In this document: positions 1-7,414 of the stretch, one piece after another
Layout: each line of letters opens with the position of its first letter
Position numbering within the stretch: position 1 is the stretch's first letter
Source of the DNA: PALSA-1355 sp035496575
Lineage (GTDB): Bacteria; Planctomycetota; Planctomycetia; Pirellulales; PALSA-1355
NCBI GenBank assembly: GCA_035496575.1
Contig: DATJEN010000256.1
Location: 1 to 10,015, forward strand
Direction of reading: 5' to 3'
Length of the DNA: 10,015 nucleotides
Position numbers and translations under genes: made by a program
Notes under the pieces: model-generated
What the model was told of the DNA's origin: nothing
Seen by the model: only the letters and a program-made list of their open reading frames with translations
Databases searched by the model: none

Positions 1-2684
1 AACTCCGTCCACTGCATATTCATTCCCTGTGGCAGCGCCTGCTCGGCGACATTCTCGACGGTCTTGATGACCGTGCCAGAGCACACGCCGGGCAGCGACC
101 CGCCGTTGACTGCCGCCGCGGTAACTCCGTTGTAGCGGACGACCAGTGCCGGCCCCCCGGTTTCGCTGATCTCGGCCACGCTCCCCAAAGGCACCATCTG
201 CCCGCTGGCATTGCGGACTTTCAATTGACGAACCTGGTCGGGAGTCAGGCGGAACTTGGGATCGCCCTGCAGATTGACTTGCCAGGTGCGGCCGAACTGG
301 TTGAAGTCATTGGTGTAATAACCTCCCAGGTAGAGCTGAAGGGTCAAGAACACCTGGTCGAGCGCAACCCCCATCGCCTTGGCGCGCTCGCGGTCGACGT
401 TGGCATACATTTGCGGCGTGCGGGCGCGAAACGCACTATACAGCCCCACCAAGCCCGGCTGTTCGTTGCCGGTGGCGGCCAAACCGTCTGCTGCCTCTTG
501 CAACGCGTCCAGCCCCAGGTCGCCCACGTCACGAACCATGACCTTGAATCCGCCCGCGTTGCCCAGGCCGTCGACCGCCGGCGCCCCGAAGACTGCGACC
601 GAAGCTTCCTGAACATCGCGGTAACAGAGCGATCGCAGTTTGGCGGCAATCGCATCGGCTCCCATATCGCTGCCATGGCGGTGGTGAAACTCGTCGAGGA
701 TCACATAAATCGACCCGTAGTTCGAACCGATGGCGTTTTGAACGAACGATTGACCTGAGATGGCGATCGTGTGCGCGATGCCCGGGATGCCGCCCTGTTG
801 GCCATGATGCGCGTCGGCACCACCGGCGCCACGTGCGATTTTGTCAATTTGCCCCATGACTTCTTGCGTGCGCTCCAGCGACGCCGAGTCGGGAAGTCGC
901 ACGTCGACCAGCAAATACCCTTTGTCCTGCGAGGGAATGAAGCCGGTTGGAACCCGCGTGAAGCCCAGGTAGGTGCAATACAACAGTCCGCCATAAACGA
1001 GCAGCACGATCAGGCTGACACGCAGCATCAGGCCCACCCCGCGCGCATAAATATTCGCGGTTGTCTGGAAGCCGAGGTTGAACAGCTTGAAGAACCAACC
1101 GAGGGCCAGGTTGAGAATCCATGTCAGCGGGTCGCGCTGCTTGTCCTTGGCTTTGAGCAGCAGCGCGCAAAGCGCCGGACTGAGCGTCAATGAATTCACC
1201 GCGGAAAAGAAAGTGGACACCGCGATCGTCAGAGCAAACTGGCGGAAGAACTGGCCGGTGATACCGGTAATGAACGCACAGGGAATGAACACGCACATCA
1301 ACACGAGCGAGATGGCGACGATCGGCCCCGACACTTCGCTCATCGCCTTTTCAGCAGCGGCCTTGGGCGCAAGCCCATGCTCCAAGTGATGCTCGACGGC
1401 CTCGACGACCACGATTGCATCGTCCACCACGATGCCGATCGCCAGCACCAGGCCAAACAGCGACAAGTTGTTGAGACTGAACCCCAATCCCAGCATGACC
1501 GCGAAGGTGCCGACGATCGCCACCGGCACCGCGATGAGCGGAATGACCGTCGCGCGCCACGACTGCAAAAACGCCAGGACCACGATCGCGACCAGGATGA
1601 TGGCATCGCGCAGCGCTTTGAATACCTCCTGGATCGATTCATTGATGAAGGGCGTCGTATCGTAAACGATCGAGTACTCGACATCGGGGGGAAAACTACG
1701 CTTAAGCTCCTCCATCTTGCTGCGCACGCCAGCCGCGGTATCCAGCGCGTTGGAGCCTGGCTGTTGGAAGATGGCCAGGCCGATCGACGGCTTGCCGTCG
1801 AGATTGCACGAAGTGTCCTCGTTCTTGGCCCCCAGTTGAATGCCGCCGACGACTCGTCCGTGTTCGTCCGTGCGCGTGTCCGTGACGAGATCTCGAAGCC
1901 GGGTGAGCCGCCCATCTTCGCCGGTTTTGACGACGATGTTGCCAAACTGCCGCGGATCGACCAGCCTTCCCAACGTGCTGAGCGTGTATTGGAACGCCTG
2001 CCCCTGCGGCACGGGCGGCCGGCCCAAGGAACCAGCAGCCACCTGCACGTTCTGCTCGCGCAATGCGGCGACCACGTCGCTAGCCGACAGATCGCGGGCG
2101 GCCATATGATCCGGGTCGAGCCAGGCACGCATGCTGTAGTCGAGCTGGCCGAGATACGTGACGTCGCCCACGCCCTTGACCTGGGCCAACTCATCGCGGA
2201 GTCGAATCGTCGCGTAGTTGCTCAGATAGAGCTGGTCGTACTTCCCAGTGGGTGAGATCAGGTTCACGACCAGTAGAATGCTGGGAGACTTCTTCTTGAC
2301 GCTGACGCCCGTCTGTTTGACTTCGTTCGGCAAGCTCGGCAGCGCCAGGTTCACGCGGTTTTGCACCAGGACCTGCGCCATATCGAGATCGGTGCCCACT
2401 TCGAACGTGACGGTCAAGTTGTATCCGCCGTCGTTGGTGCACTGCGAGCTCATGTACAGCATGTTCTCGACGCCGATCACCTGTTGCTCGATGGGAGCGG
2501 CAACCGTCTCGCCCACGACCTTCGCGCTGGCGCCGGGATAGGTGCAGTTCACTTGCACCGTGGGCGGAGTAATCTCCGGGTATTGCGCGATCGGCAGCAG
2601 CATGACCGCGATGCCGCCCGCCAGCGTTATGATCACCGAGATGACGGCGGCAAAGATCGGGCGATTGATGAAGAACTTGGCCAT
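1..2684 (-). CDS. RND multidrug efflux transporter, AcrB/MexF (HAE1) type, 3' end cut by the window edge
   Basis: Inner-membrane proton-driven pump subunit that would export drugs or other hydrophobic compounds through an adaptor and an outer-membrane channel. The 894 complete codons in the window align well with AcrB. The start MAKFFINRPIFAAVI and AQYPEITPP match AcrB MPNFFIDRPIF and AQYP at about residue 35. The TM4 motif GLVLAIGIVVDDAIVVVE puts the proton-relay aspartates at D421 and D422 (AcrB D407/D408). It is followed by a typical FIPCAF..GQFFRQFALT stretch and SPALCALLLK. GLGNAGGF in the second porter half recalls the MexF/OqxB branch. About 14 extra residues near 270-285 (around DEHGR) explain the shifted numbering. 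The frame stays open to the left edge, so the last TM helices, including the relay Lys, are outside. ATG was chosen because AGGAG (2696-2700) lies 11 nt upstream, inside the end of the adaptor gene. Substrate cannot be told. Confidence 0.95.
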   Translation of the reverse strand, partial: MAKFFINRPIFAAVISVIITLAGGIAVMLLPIAQYPEITPPTVQVNCTYPGASAKVVGETVAAPIEQQVIGVENMLYMSSQCTNDGGYNLTVTFEVGTDLDMAQVLVQNRVNLALPSLPNEVKQTGVSVKKKSPSILLVVNLISPTGKYDQLYLSNYATIRLRDELAQVKGVGDVTYLGQLDYSMRAWLDPDHMAARDLSASDVVAALREQNVQVAAGSLGRPPVPQGQAFQYTLSTLGRLVDPRQFGNIVVKTGEDGRLTRLRDLVTDTRTDEHGRVVGGIQLGAKNEDTSCNLDGKPSIGLAIFQQPGSNALDTAAGVRSKMEELKRSFPPDVEYSIVYDTTPFINESIQEVFKALRDAIILVAIVVLAFLQSWRATVIPLIAVPVAIVGTFAVMLGLGFSLNNLSLFGLVLAIGIVVDDAIVVVEAVEHHLEHGLAPKAAAEKAMSEVSGPIVAISLVLMCVFIPCAFITGITGQFFRQFALTIAVSTFFSAVNSLTLSPALCALLLKAKDKQRDPLTWILNLALGWFFKLFNLGFQTTANIYARGVGLMLRVSLIVLLVYGGLLYCTYLGFTRVPTGFIPSQDKGYLLVDVRLPDSASLERTQEVMGQIDKIARGAGGADAHHGQQGGIPGIAHTIAISGQSFVQNAIGSNYGSIYVILDEFHHRHGSDMGADAIAAKLRSLCYRDVQEASVAVFGAPAVDGLGNAGGFKVMVRDVGDLGLDALQEAADGLAATGNEQPGLVGLYSAFRARTPQMYANVDRERAKAMGVALDQVFLTLQLYLGGYYTNDFNQFGRTWQVNLQGDPKFRLTPDQVRQLKVRNASGQMVPLGSVAEISETGGPALVVRYNGVTAAAVNGGSLPGVCSGTVIKTVENVAEQALPQGMNMQWTE

Positions 2685-2689
2685 GTGAG

Positions 2690-3952
2690 CTATCGCTCCT
2701 GCTTCGCGCTTGCCGGCTTACGCGCAGGCCTGGCGTCAGGCGGCGAGCTGGCGGGTGCGGCAGCCGCGATTTTGGCAACCTCGGCCTCGGCATCCACTTT
2801 CTGGCCCGGCCGCACGCGTTGCAGGCCCTTAATGATCACCTGCTCGCCCGCCTCGAGGCCAGACGTGATGATCCGCATGTCGCCGCGCTGATTGCCGAGC
2901 GCTACATTGCGGCGTGCCGCGATGCCGTCGCCGCCGACGACATACACGAATTTAATGTCTTGATCGGTGGCTAAAGCGCGCTCGGGAATCAGCAGCGCTT
3001 TGTAGGGCTTGCTGGCGGGGACGCGCACGCGAACGAACAGCCCGCTCGCCATGGTACGCTCTTTGTTGGGGAATTCGCCGCGCAGGCGTGCCGTTCCCGT
3101 GGTCGAGGTGACCTCGCTTTCCGCGAAATCGAGTTTTCCCTTATGCGAAAAATCTTTTTCGTCCGCAAGCTGGACGAAACAATCGATGCCCAGCTTCCGC
3201 AAGCTGCCCGGCGCCGAATCGCGCGACTGGTCGCGCTGGCGCATATAACGCAGCAGCGATCGTTCGTCGACGTCGAAGTAAACATACATCGGTTGCTCTT
3301 TGACGATCTTCGTCAAAAGCGTACCCGAGGAGACCCCGCCCGTAAGCAGCGCGCCTTTCGTGACGAGCGCTCGATCGATGCGGCCGCTAATGGGCGCTTT
3401 GACGGTCGTGTACTTAAGATCGACCGCGGTGCGATTGGCATCGGCCTTGGCCGTAACAACCGCGGCCGCCGCTTCCCGCTCCGCGGCGACATATTCTTCA
3501 TATTCCTCGCGGGTGATCGTTCCTTTCGGCAACAGTGTCTTGCGCCGCGCTAAATTGGCTTTGGCCACTTCCAGTTTGGATTCCCACAGCGCGATCTTGG
3601 AAAGCGATTGTTGGTGAATGGCGTCATACTCATCCGGCTCGATCGTAAACAGCGTCTGGCCTTCCTTGATAAAGTCGCCATCGTGAAAATCGATGGTCCT
3701 GAGATACCCAAACACGCGCGCCCGGATTTCCACGGCCTCCGATGCCTCGGTGCGTCCCGTGTATTCATCGAAGTCGGTGGTCTCTTCTTGAACCACGCCC
3801 ACCGTCGTGACCTTCGGTACGACCTCCTGCTTCTGGTCTGCCGAGGGGGCACGATCACACCCGAGGGTCGTCCACAGCATGCCGAGGAAGATTGTCCATC
3901 CAAGCCCGGCAATCCGAAAAAAGAGTCGGTTGGAGTTTTGCTTGAGTATCAT
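2690..3952 (-). CDS. Periplasmic adaptor (membrane fusion protein) of the RND efflux pump, AcrA/MexA family
   Basis: Links the RND pump to an outer-membrane channel; expected in the periplasm, tethered to the inner membrane. 420 residues, close to the family's usual 380-420. Residues 1-32 form a signal peptide with an imperfect lipobox ending TTLGC (Cys32), so a lipoprotein is likely but not certain. The first lipoyl half spans about 72-106 (VEIRARVFGYL, then GDFIKEGQTLF). An alpha-helical hairpin rich in Ala, Glu and Lys spans about 107-175. The second lipoyl half has KYTTVKAPISGRIDR, followed by the beta-barrel (YVYFDVDE) and the membrane-proximal domain (LLIPERAL, GLQRVRPGQKV). The last 30 residues are an Ala/Pro/Lys-rich tail. 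The ATG has GGAG 6 nt upstream. The stop is 5 nt before the transporter start, so the two are almost certainly translated from one mRNA. No regulator of the TetR or MarR type is adjacent. Confidence 0.95.
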   Translation of the reverse strand: MILKQNSNRLFFRIAGLGWTIFLGMLWTTLGCDRAPSADQKQEVVPKVTTVGVVQEETTDFDEYTGRTEASEAVEIRARVFGYLRTIDFHDGDFIKEGQTLFTIEPDEYDAIHQQSLSKIALWESKLEVAKANLARRKTLLPKGTITREEYEEYVAAEREAAAAVVTAKADANRTAVDLKYTTVKAPISGRIDRALVTKGALLTGGVSSGTLLTKIVKEQPMYVYFDVDERSLLRYMRQRDQSRDSAPGSLRKLGIDCFVQLADEKDFSHKGKLDFAESEVTSTTGTARLRGEFPNKERTMASGLFVRVRVPASKPYKALLIPERALATDQDIKFVYVVGGDGIAARRNVALGNQRGDMRIITSGLEAGEQVIIKGLQRVRPGQKVDAEAEVAKIAAAAPASSPPDARPARKPASAKQER

Positions 3953-4215
3953 CTAGAACTCCAAGGGTAGGCTACAGTACGCCCCGGATTCGTAGACGCA
4001 GCTAAGGGGGCCGCGACGAACGCGCGGGTTCTGATCCGAAGTCGATTGTAACCTTCGGCGCGCGTCAATGCCCCCGCCCGCTTTATTTGAGGGCCGCGAG
4101 GCCGCACCCGCGGGCGCCGCGACTCACGCTGCCTCGATCGTATGCCTCGAGGCAGCCTTGCTACGCGGCACTTCGGCCTATTCGCCTGGCGAGTCTCTCG
4201 GCCCGGCTCTCGGGA
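3953..4215. other. Intergenic region between csrA and the efflux operon
   Basis: This 263-bp stretch contains no convincing gene. Open frames across it are Arg-rich and overlap csrA in antisense. It should contain the end of the csrA transcript and probably the leader or promoter of the efflux operon. I see a perfect inverted repeat at 4128-4156 and a short GGCC-GCGA-GGCC stem at 4092-4103. Read on the minus strand there is a TACAAT (4045-4050), but no -35 box at proper spacing. Whether the efflux genes have their own promoter or are read through from csrA cannot be decided from sequence. Confidence 0.6.
4128..4156. repeat. Perfect 10-bp inverted repeat, candidate csrA 3' hairpin
   Basis: GCTGCCTCGA (4128-4137) and its exact reverse complement TCGAGGCAGC (4147-4156) flank a 9-nt loop. 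It lies 59 nt beyond the csrA stop codon and about 175 nt before the adaptor start. The stem is stable, but no run of U follows on either strand, so it is not a textbook intrinsic terminator. It could be a Rho-type end structure, an mRNA-stabilising hairpin, or a protein-binding palindrome. The arms are seen directly; the role is inference. Confidence 0.5.
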
Positions 4216-4464
4216 TTACAGGCAAAGAAGGTTAGGGCACTGATGAAGCCGAGTCTCGTAGACAGGCGGTTGCTCTTCCGCAGCACCCGTTGCTTGATGA
4301 CCCGGACGGGATGGATGTGGGCCCAGTTCGCTACGACGAATGGAAATTTGCCTGGGAGCCTGGATTCCGAGGGTCACCGCCTTGCCCCGCACATTCATCA
4401 CCGTCACGATGATGCCGTTGCCAATGATTACGGATTCGCCAATCCGTCTTTGCAGGATGAGCAT
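4216..4464 (-). CDS. csrA: Carbon storage regulator CsrA, with an extended C-terminal tail
   Basis: Small dimeric RNA-binding protein that represses or stabilises target mRNAs by binding GGA motifs, often at ribosome binding sites. The first 47 residues align without gaps to E. coli CsrA: MLILQRRIGESVIIG, then VTVMNVRGKAVTLGI, then QAPRQISIRRSEL. Residues important for RNA contact in the family, L4, R6, R7 and R44, are all present. The protein is 82 residues against about 61 in E. coli. Residues 48-82 are a Pro/His/Gln-rich tail without recognisable homology, including two Cys near the end. ATG is supported by GGGGAGGA 7 nt upstream. In many bacteria csrA sits beside fliW or flagellar genes; none is seen here. 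It is divergent from the GH9 gene and lies upstream of the efflux operon on the same strand. Those genes could be targets, but nothing in the sequence proves it. Confidence 0.93.
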   Translation of the reverse strand: MLILQRRIGESVIIGNGIIVTVMNVRGKAVTLGIQAPRQISIRRSELGPHPSRPGHQATGAAEEQPPVYETRLHQCPNLLCL

Positions 4465-4471
4465 CTTGCAA

Positions 4472-4479
4472 TCCTCCCC
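4472..4479 (-). promoter_or_regulatory. csrA ribosome binding site with overlapping GGA motifs
   Basis: The minus strand reads GGGGAGGA ending 7 nt before the csrA ATG, a strong Shine-Dalgarno sequence that fixes the start. It contains two GGA cores, the element CsrA proteins bind. Feedback of CsrA on its own mRNA is known in several bacteria, so autoregulation is plausible here. However, every strong Shine-Dalgarno sequence contains GGA, so this is weak evidence alone. Confidence 0.5.
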
Positions 4480-4520
4480 GTTGCCCCGCCCGTGATTGTC
4501 TCGTATTGACTAAGATAAAA

Positions 4521-4561
4521 GCCCCCGCGCATGGGATTTTTTTTTGGCGCATGTGGGGGGC
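4521..4561. repeat. Imperfect inverted repeat enclosing a T9 run
   Basis: GCCCCC (4521-4526) pairs with GGGGGC (4556-4561), and CATG (4530-4533) pairs with CATG (4550-4553) across a small internal loop. The central loop contains nine T (4537-4545). The same sequence also shows a short direct repeat, GCGCATG, on both sides of the T run. It lies 57-97 nt upstream of the csrA start codon and could form a leader hairpin of that mRNA or a DNA site. No gene ends here that would need a terminator. Confidence 0.4.
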
Positions 4562-4697
4562 TGCGGCTGCCTGTGGGTCCATCGCGGCTTGCCACGAGCC
4601 AGCACGACCGGACAGCGGCGTGGGATGCGTCGAAACCAAGTGCCAAATACAATCAGCTTGACTGTGGGCGTCAATCAACGATCCGAGGAATAGCTTC

Positions 4698-7346
4698 ATG
4701 TCGAATGCACCGTATGGACCCATCCAAGTCGCGCGATGGAAGGCGATATTGCTTTCGCTTACGCTCCTCTCGAGCGCTGCCGTCGCACAATTGCCCAAGG
4801 CGCTGGTATCGAATGGCTCCTTTGAATCGGGCGATCGAGCGCCGGACCATTGGACCCTTACCGGCCCCGGCGCGTGGAGCAAAGGTTCAGCCAGGCACGG
4901 TCAGTATTTCGTCCATGTCGCATCCGATTCACCTGCCGGCCAATGGTTGAGTGACGCGGTCCAACTCTCGCCCGGCACGGACTATCGACTCGAGGGCTGG
5001 GTACGCGCGCCCAAAGGTAAGGCGCATCTTGAGCTCCAATTCCTGAACGACAAGGGTGGGATCGATCACTCGAGCCGAGCGCCCGAGGTCCGTGACGCTT
5101 CCGAGTGGCGCTATGTGGCCCTGGACTTCAAGCCGGCTACGCCGACGGCCAGAATCCGGTTCGCCGCCGACACCGCCGCCGATTTGGACGACGTGGCGCT
5201 GCAAATTGCCGCCGTTCCCTATCTGGGCAATCGCGACGTTCAAAGCGATGCCAAGGGGCGGATTGGCCTGTGGGGCGAAGAGAAAGAAAGTTCGGTTTCG
5301 CCTGGAACCCGCGCCGGAACGCACCGCGCCGATAACAAGACGCAGCGCCGCCAACTGCCGAGCCTGCTCGTGGAAAGCACGGGCGATTGGTACGCCGTGT
5401 CGTCGGTCAACTATGGGCTCATGGGGTTCACCGAGCGCATTCAACTTTCCGGCTGGGCCCGCACGGAAGGGCCCGCCGCCGCCCAGATCCTTGCTTGCTG
5501 GATGGATGACACACAGCACGTTTTGCGCGTAGATGCCGGGCCAGAACAGCGCGGCGCGGACTGGCAGAAGCTCACGCTCGCGCCCGACTCGCCGCCGGCC
5601 GGGGCGCACACGGTGCGTCTGGTTGCACTGGCACGGGGCGGACGCGTGTACTTCGATGAGTTCGATCTCTTGCACTTGCCCTCGCCAAAGCCCATCGCAC
5701 GCGTCCTGGTCAACCAGGTGGGCTACGATCTGGGCGGACCCAAAAGCGCCGTGGTCGCGACCAACTTTTTTCCTCGCGATCGCGACCAGTTGACCGTGCA
5801 GCTTATCGACGCCAGCGGTTCGGTCCAGTTGACGAAGAATGTTTCTTGCAATGGTCGGATCTACAGCGGCACGCCGGACGATTGGGGCTGGTATTTCTGG
5901 CGGGCCGATTTTTCGCAGTGCAAGCAGGCAGGCACGTATCGCATCGCGATCGCGACTCCCGAGGTTCAATGCGAGTCGATTCCATTCGTGGTCGAACGCG
6001 GCGCGATCTTAAACCACACCGCCAAGAGCGCCGTCGACTTTTTCTTCATCCAGCGCTGTGGATTCGAAGTGCCAGGATGGCACAAGGCGTGCCACTTGGA
6101 TGATGCCACGCTGTCCGACGGAACCCACGTGGACGTCACGGGTGGTTGGCACAGCGCGGGCGATTACAACAAGCCCATGTGGCAATTTGGCGATAGCGGC
6201 GCGTGCTACGCGCTCGCGGCGGCGCTCGAGGATGCTCCGCAACCCTTCTCGCGGTTCGATCGAGAAGGAAAAGGCATGATCGACGCGCTCGACGAAGGTT
6301 GGTGGGGCGCCAAGTTTCTGGCGAAAATGCAAAACTCCGCCGACGGTTCCATGCGCGGCGACGTGCTACAAGGTCCGGCACGCACCTGGATGCGCTGGGA
6401 AGCACCCGACGTGCACACGGACAACAAAGTCGGCACCCCCGATGATCCGGTGATCTCGCCTACCGCGCCCAACGTCCCGCTGACGGTCGCGGCCTGGGCC
6501 AAAATGGCCCGCGCTCTCGACGGGCGCAAAATCGAGAATGACTACCTGGAACGGGCCGTGCGTCTGTGGAACTATCTGACGGTTTCCGAGTCCGCCGCCA
6601 GCAATCCCTTGCTCCTGATCGGCGCCTTGGAATTGCACCGTTCGACCAACGACGACAAGTATCGGCGATTCGCCACCGAAGGCGCCGCGCAGCTCGTCAA
6701 GGCACAGAACGCCGCCGGGGCTCTGCCTGGCGATACCGGCGACCACGGCAACCTCTCCGCTGCCGCATTGGCCTTGGTTGCTCTGCAGTATCCCGACGAG
6801 CCATTGCGGGCCCCGATCACGGCCGCGCTCGCGCGCTATATGGACTTTTGCGTGGCTCGCACGGACAACCCCTTCGGACTGACGCGGCAAGGAACGGAAG
6901 GGGCCGAGCCCATGTTCTTTCATCCCACGGTCGGCATGGGGGTGAACTTCTGGATTCTGTCGCGCGCCTGGTCCGCCTTGCTGGTCCATCGCGTGACGCA
7001 AGATCCACGGGCCTTGACCTATGCGGTCGATCAGATCGATTGGGTGTTGGGCAAGAACCCCCTGGGTTTGTGCATGTTCGAAGGGAGTGGCGCGCTCAAT
7101 CCGCCCCGCTACCACCATCGCTACAACATGATCGAGGGCCGCGCGCGAGGCGCAGTGCCAGGCGCCATTCCCAATGGCATCGTACGCGACATGGGCATTG
7201 CCGACCGGTGCGGCTTTGACATGAGCCGCGGCGGCGGTCGCTCGCCGTCCTTTCGCACCAGTGAGCCGTGGCTCGTTCACAACATGTTCTATTTGCTCGC
7301 AGCCAGCGCTTTAGAAAAGAGCCTCGAAGCTCAGACTAAAGACTAG
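4698..7346 (+). CDS. Secreted multimodular glycoside hydrolase family 9 protein (cellulase-like)
   Basis: 882 residues, predicted to hydrolyse beta-1,4-linked glucans outside the cytoplasm; the substrate is not certain, since GH9 also includes exo-acting glucosaminidases. A signal peptide covers 1-30 (cleavage after AVA). Residues about 36-170 (NGSFESG to DLDDVALQ) and about 187-330 look like two carbohydrate-binding-type beta-sandwich modules. Residues 333-434 (ARVLVNQVGYD to FVVERG) are the CelD_N Ig-like domain. The GH9 domain spans about 436-875. It has GGWHSAGDYNK with the likely catalytic base D489, the signature VLGKNPLGL with PRYHHR, and the likely catalytic acid E856 in SEPWLVHN. The usual first Asp of DAGD is Ser486, which may lower or change activity. 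There is no dockerin or C-terminal anchor. The ATG has GAGGAA 7 nt upstream. It is divergent from csrA and convergent with the DUF533 gene. Confidence 0.93.
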   Translation: MSNAPYGPIQVARWKAILLSLTLLSSAAVAQLPKALVSNGSFESGDRAPDHWTLTGPGAWSKGSARHGQYFVHVASDSPAGQWLSDAVQLSPGTDYRLEGWVRAPKGKAHLELQFLNDKGGIDHSSRAPEVRDASEWRYVALDFKPATPTARIRFAADTAADLDDVALQIAAVPYLGNRDVQSDAKGRIGLWGEEKESSVSPGTRAGTHRADNKTQRRQLPSLLVESTGDWYAVSSVNYGLMGFTERIQLSGWARTEGPAAAQILACWMDDTQHVLRVDAGPEQRGADWQKLTLAPDSPPAGAHTVRLVALARGGRVYFDEFDLLHLPSPKPIARVLVNQVGYDLGGPKSAVVATNFFPRDRDQLTVQLIDASGSVQLTKNVSCNGRIYSGTPDDWGWYFWRADFSQCKQAGTYRIAIATPEVQCESIPFVVERGAILNHTAKSAVDFFFIQRCGFEVPGWHKACHLDDATLSDGTHVDVTGGWHSAGDYNKPMWQFGDSGACYALAAALEDAPQPFSRFDREGKGMIDALDEGWWGAKFLAKMQNSADGSMRGDVLQGPARTWMRWEAPDVHTDNKVGTPDDPVISPTAPNVPLTVAAWAKMARALDGRKIENDYLERAVRLWNYLTVSESAASNPLLLIGALELHRSTNDDKYRRFATEGAAQLVKAQNAAGALPGDTGDHGNLSAAALALVALQYPDEPLRAPITAALARYMDFCVARTDNPFGLTRQGTEGAEPMFFHPTVGMGVNFWILSRAWSALLVHRVTQDPRALTYAVDQIDWVLGKNPLGLCMFEGSGALNPPRYHHRYNMIEGRARGAVPGAIPNGIVRDMGIADRCGFDMSRGGGRSPSFRTSEPWLVHNMFYLLAASALEKSLEAQTKD

Positions 7347-7363
7347 CGTGGGGCCCGAGAAGA

Positions 7364-7377
7364 CCGCGGGCGCGCGG
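7364..7377. terminator. Weak GC-rich hairpin between convergent genes
   Basis: CCGCG (7364-7368) and CGCGG (7373-7377) can form a 5-bp stem with a GGCG loop, 18 nt after the GH9 stop and 38 nt beyond the DUF533 stop. The 68-bp gap between the convergent genes would be the place for a bidirectional terminator. There is no T run on either side, so this is only a candidate. Confidence 0.25.
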
Positions 7378-7414
7378 CATTCACATGGCCCAGCGATTCG
7401 ACAATTGGATTGGT

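Larger units (their letters stand above)
4465..4697. promoter_or_regulatory. Divergent intergenic region between csrA and the GH9 gene
   Basis: The 233 bp must hold the start signals for both csrA (minus) and the GH9 gene (plus), because nothing else lies between them. I see no convincing pair of -35 and -10 boxes on either strand. TACAAT at 4648-4653 on the plus strand is a possible -10 for the GH9 gene, but without a matching -35. The most visible structure is the imperfect inverted repeat around a T9 run at 4521-4561. The GH9 start is preceded by GAGGAA with 7 nt spacing. Confidence 0.6.

Noticed and set aside
1377..2255. Long plus-strand open frame of 292 codons
   Set aside because: It lies antisense to the RND transporter, whose frame gives a clear AcrB match. 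The antisense product is Asp/His/Arg-rich and shows no domain; it reflects codon bias of the real gene.
1340..2793. Minus-strand open frames at 1340-2194 and 2191-2793
   Set aside because: They are in other frames of the transporter and adaptor genes and are Arg/Ser/Trp-rich. Reading the true frame from 2684 shows no frameshift, so there is no broken gene here.
4045..4068. TACAAT and TTGACG on the minus strand upstream of the adaptor gene
   Set aside because: The boxes resemble sigma-70 elements, but only 12 nt separate them, too few for a normal promoter. In GC-rich planctomycete-like DNA such matches are not reliable.
4087..4509. Plus-strand open frame of 140 codons across csrA
   Set aside because: It starts with TTG without a ribosome binding site, is Arg-rich at its start, and runs antisense through the well-conserved csrA.
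4648..4663. TACAAT at 4648 and TTGACT at 4658 upstream of the GH9 gene
   Set aside because: They are in the wrong order to form one promoter. No -35 box fits the TACAAT, and the -10 position for TTGACT falls in the ribosome binding site.
4929..7280. Minus-strand open frames of 346 and 304 codons
   Set aside because: Both are antisense to the GH9 gene, lack ribosome binding sites and recognisable domains, and overlap its most conserved motifs.
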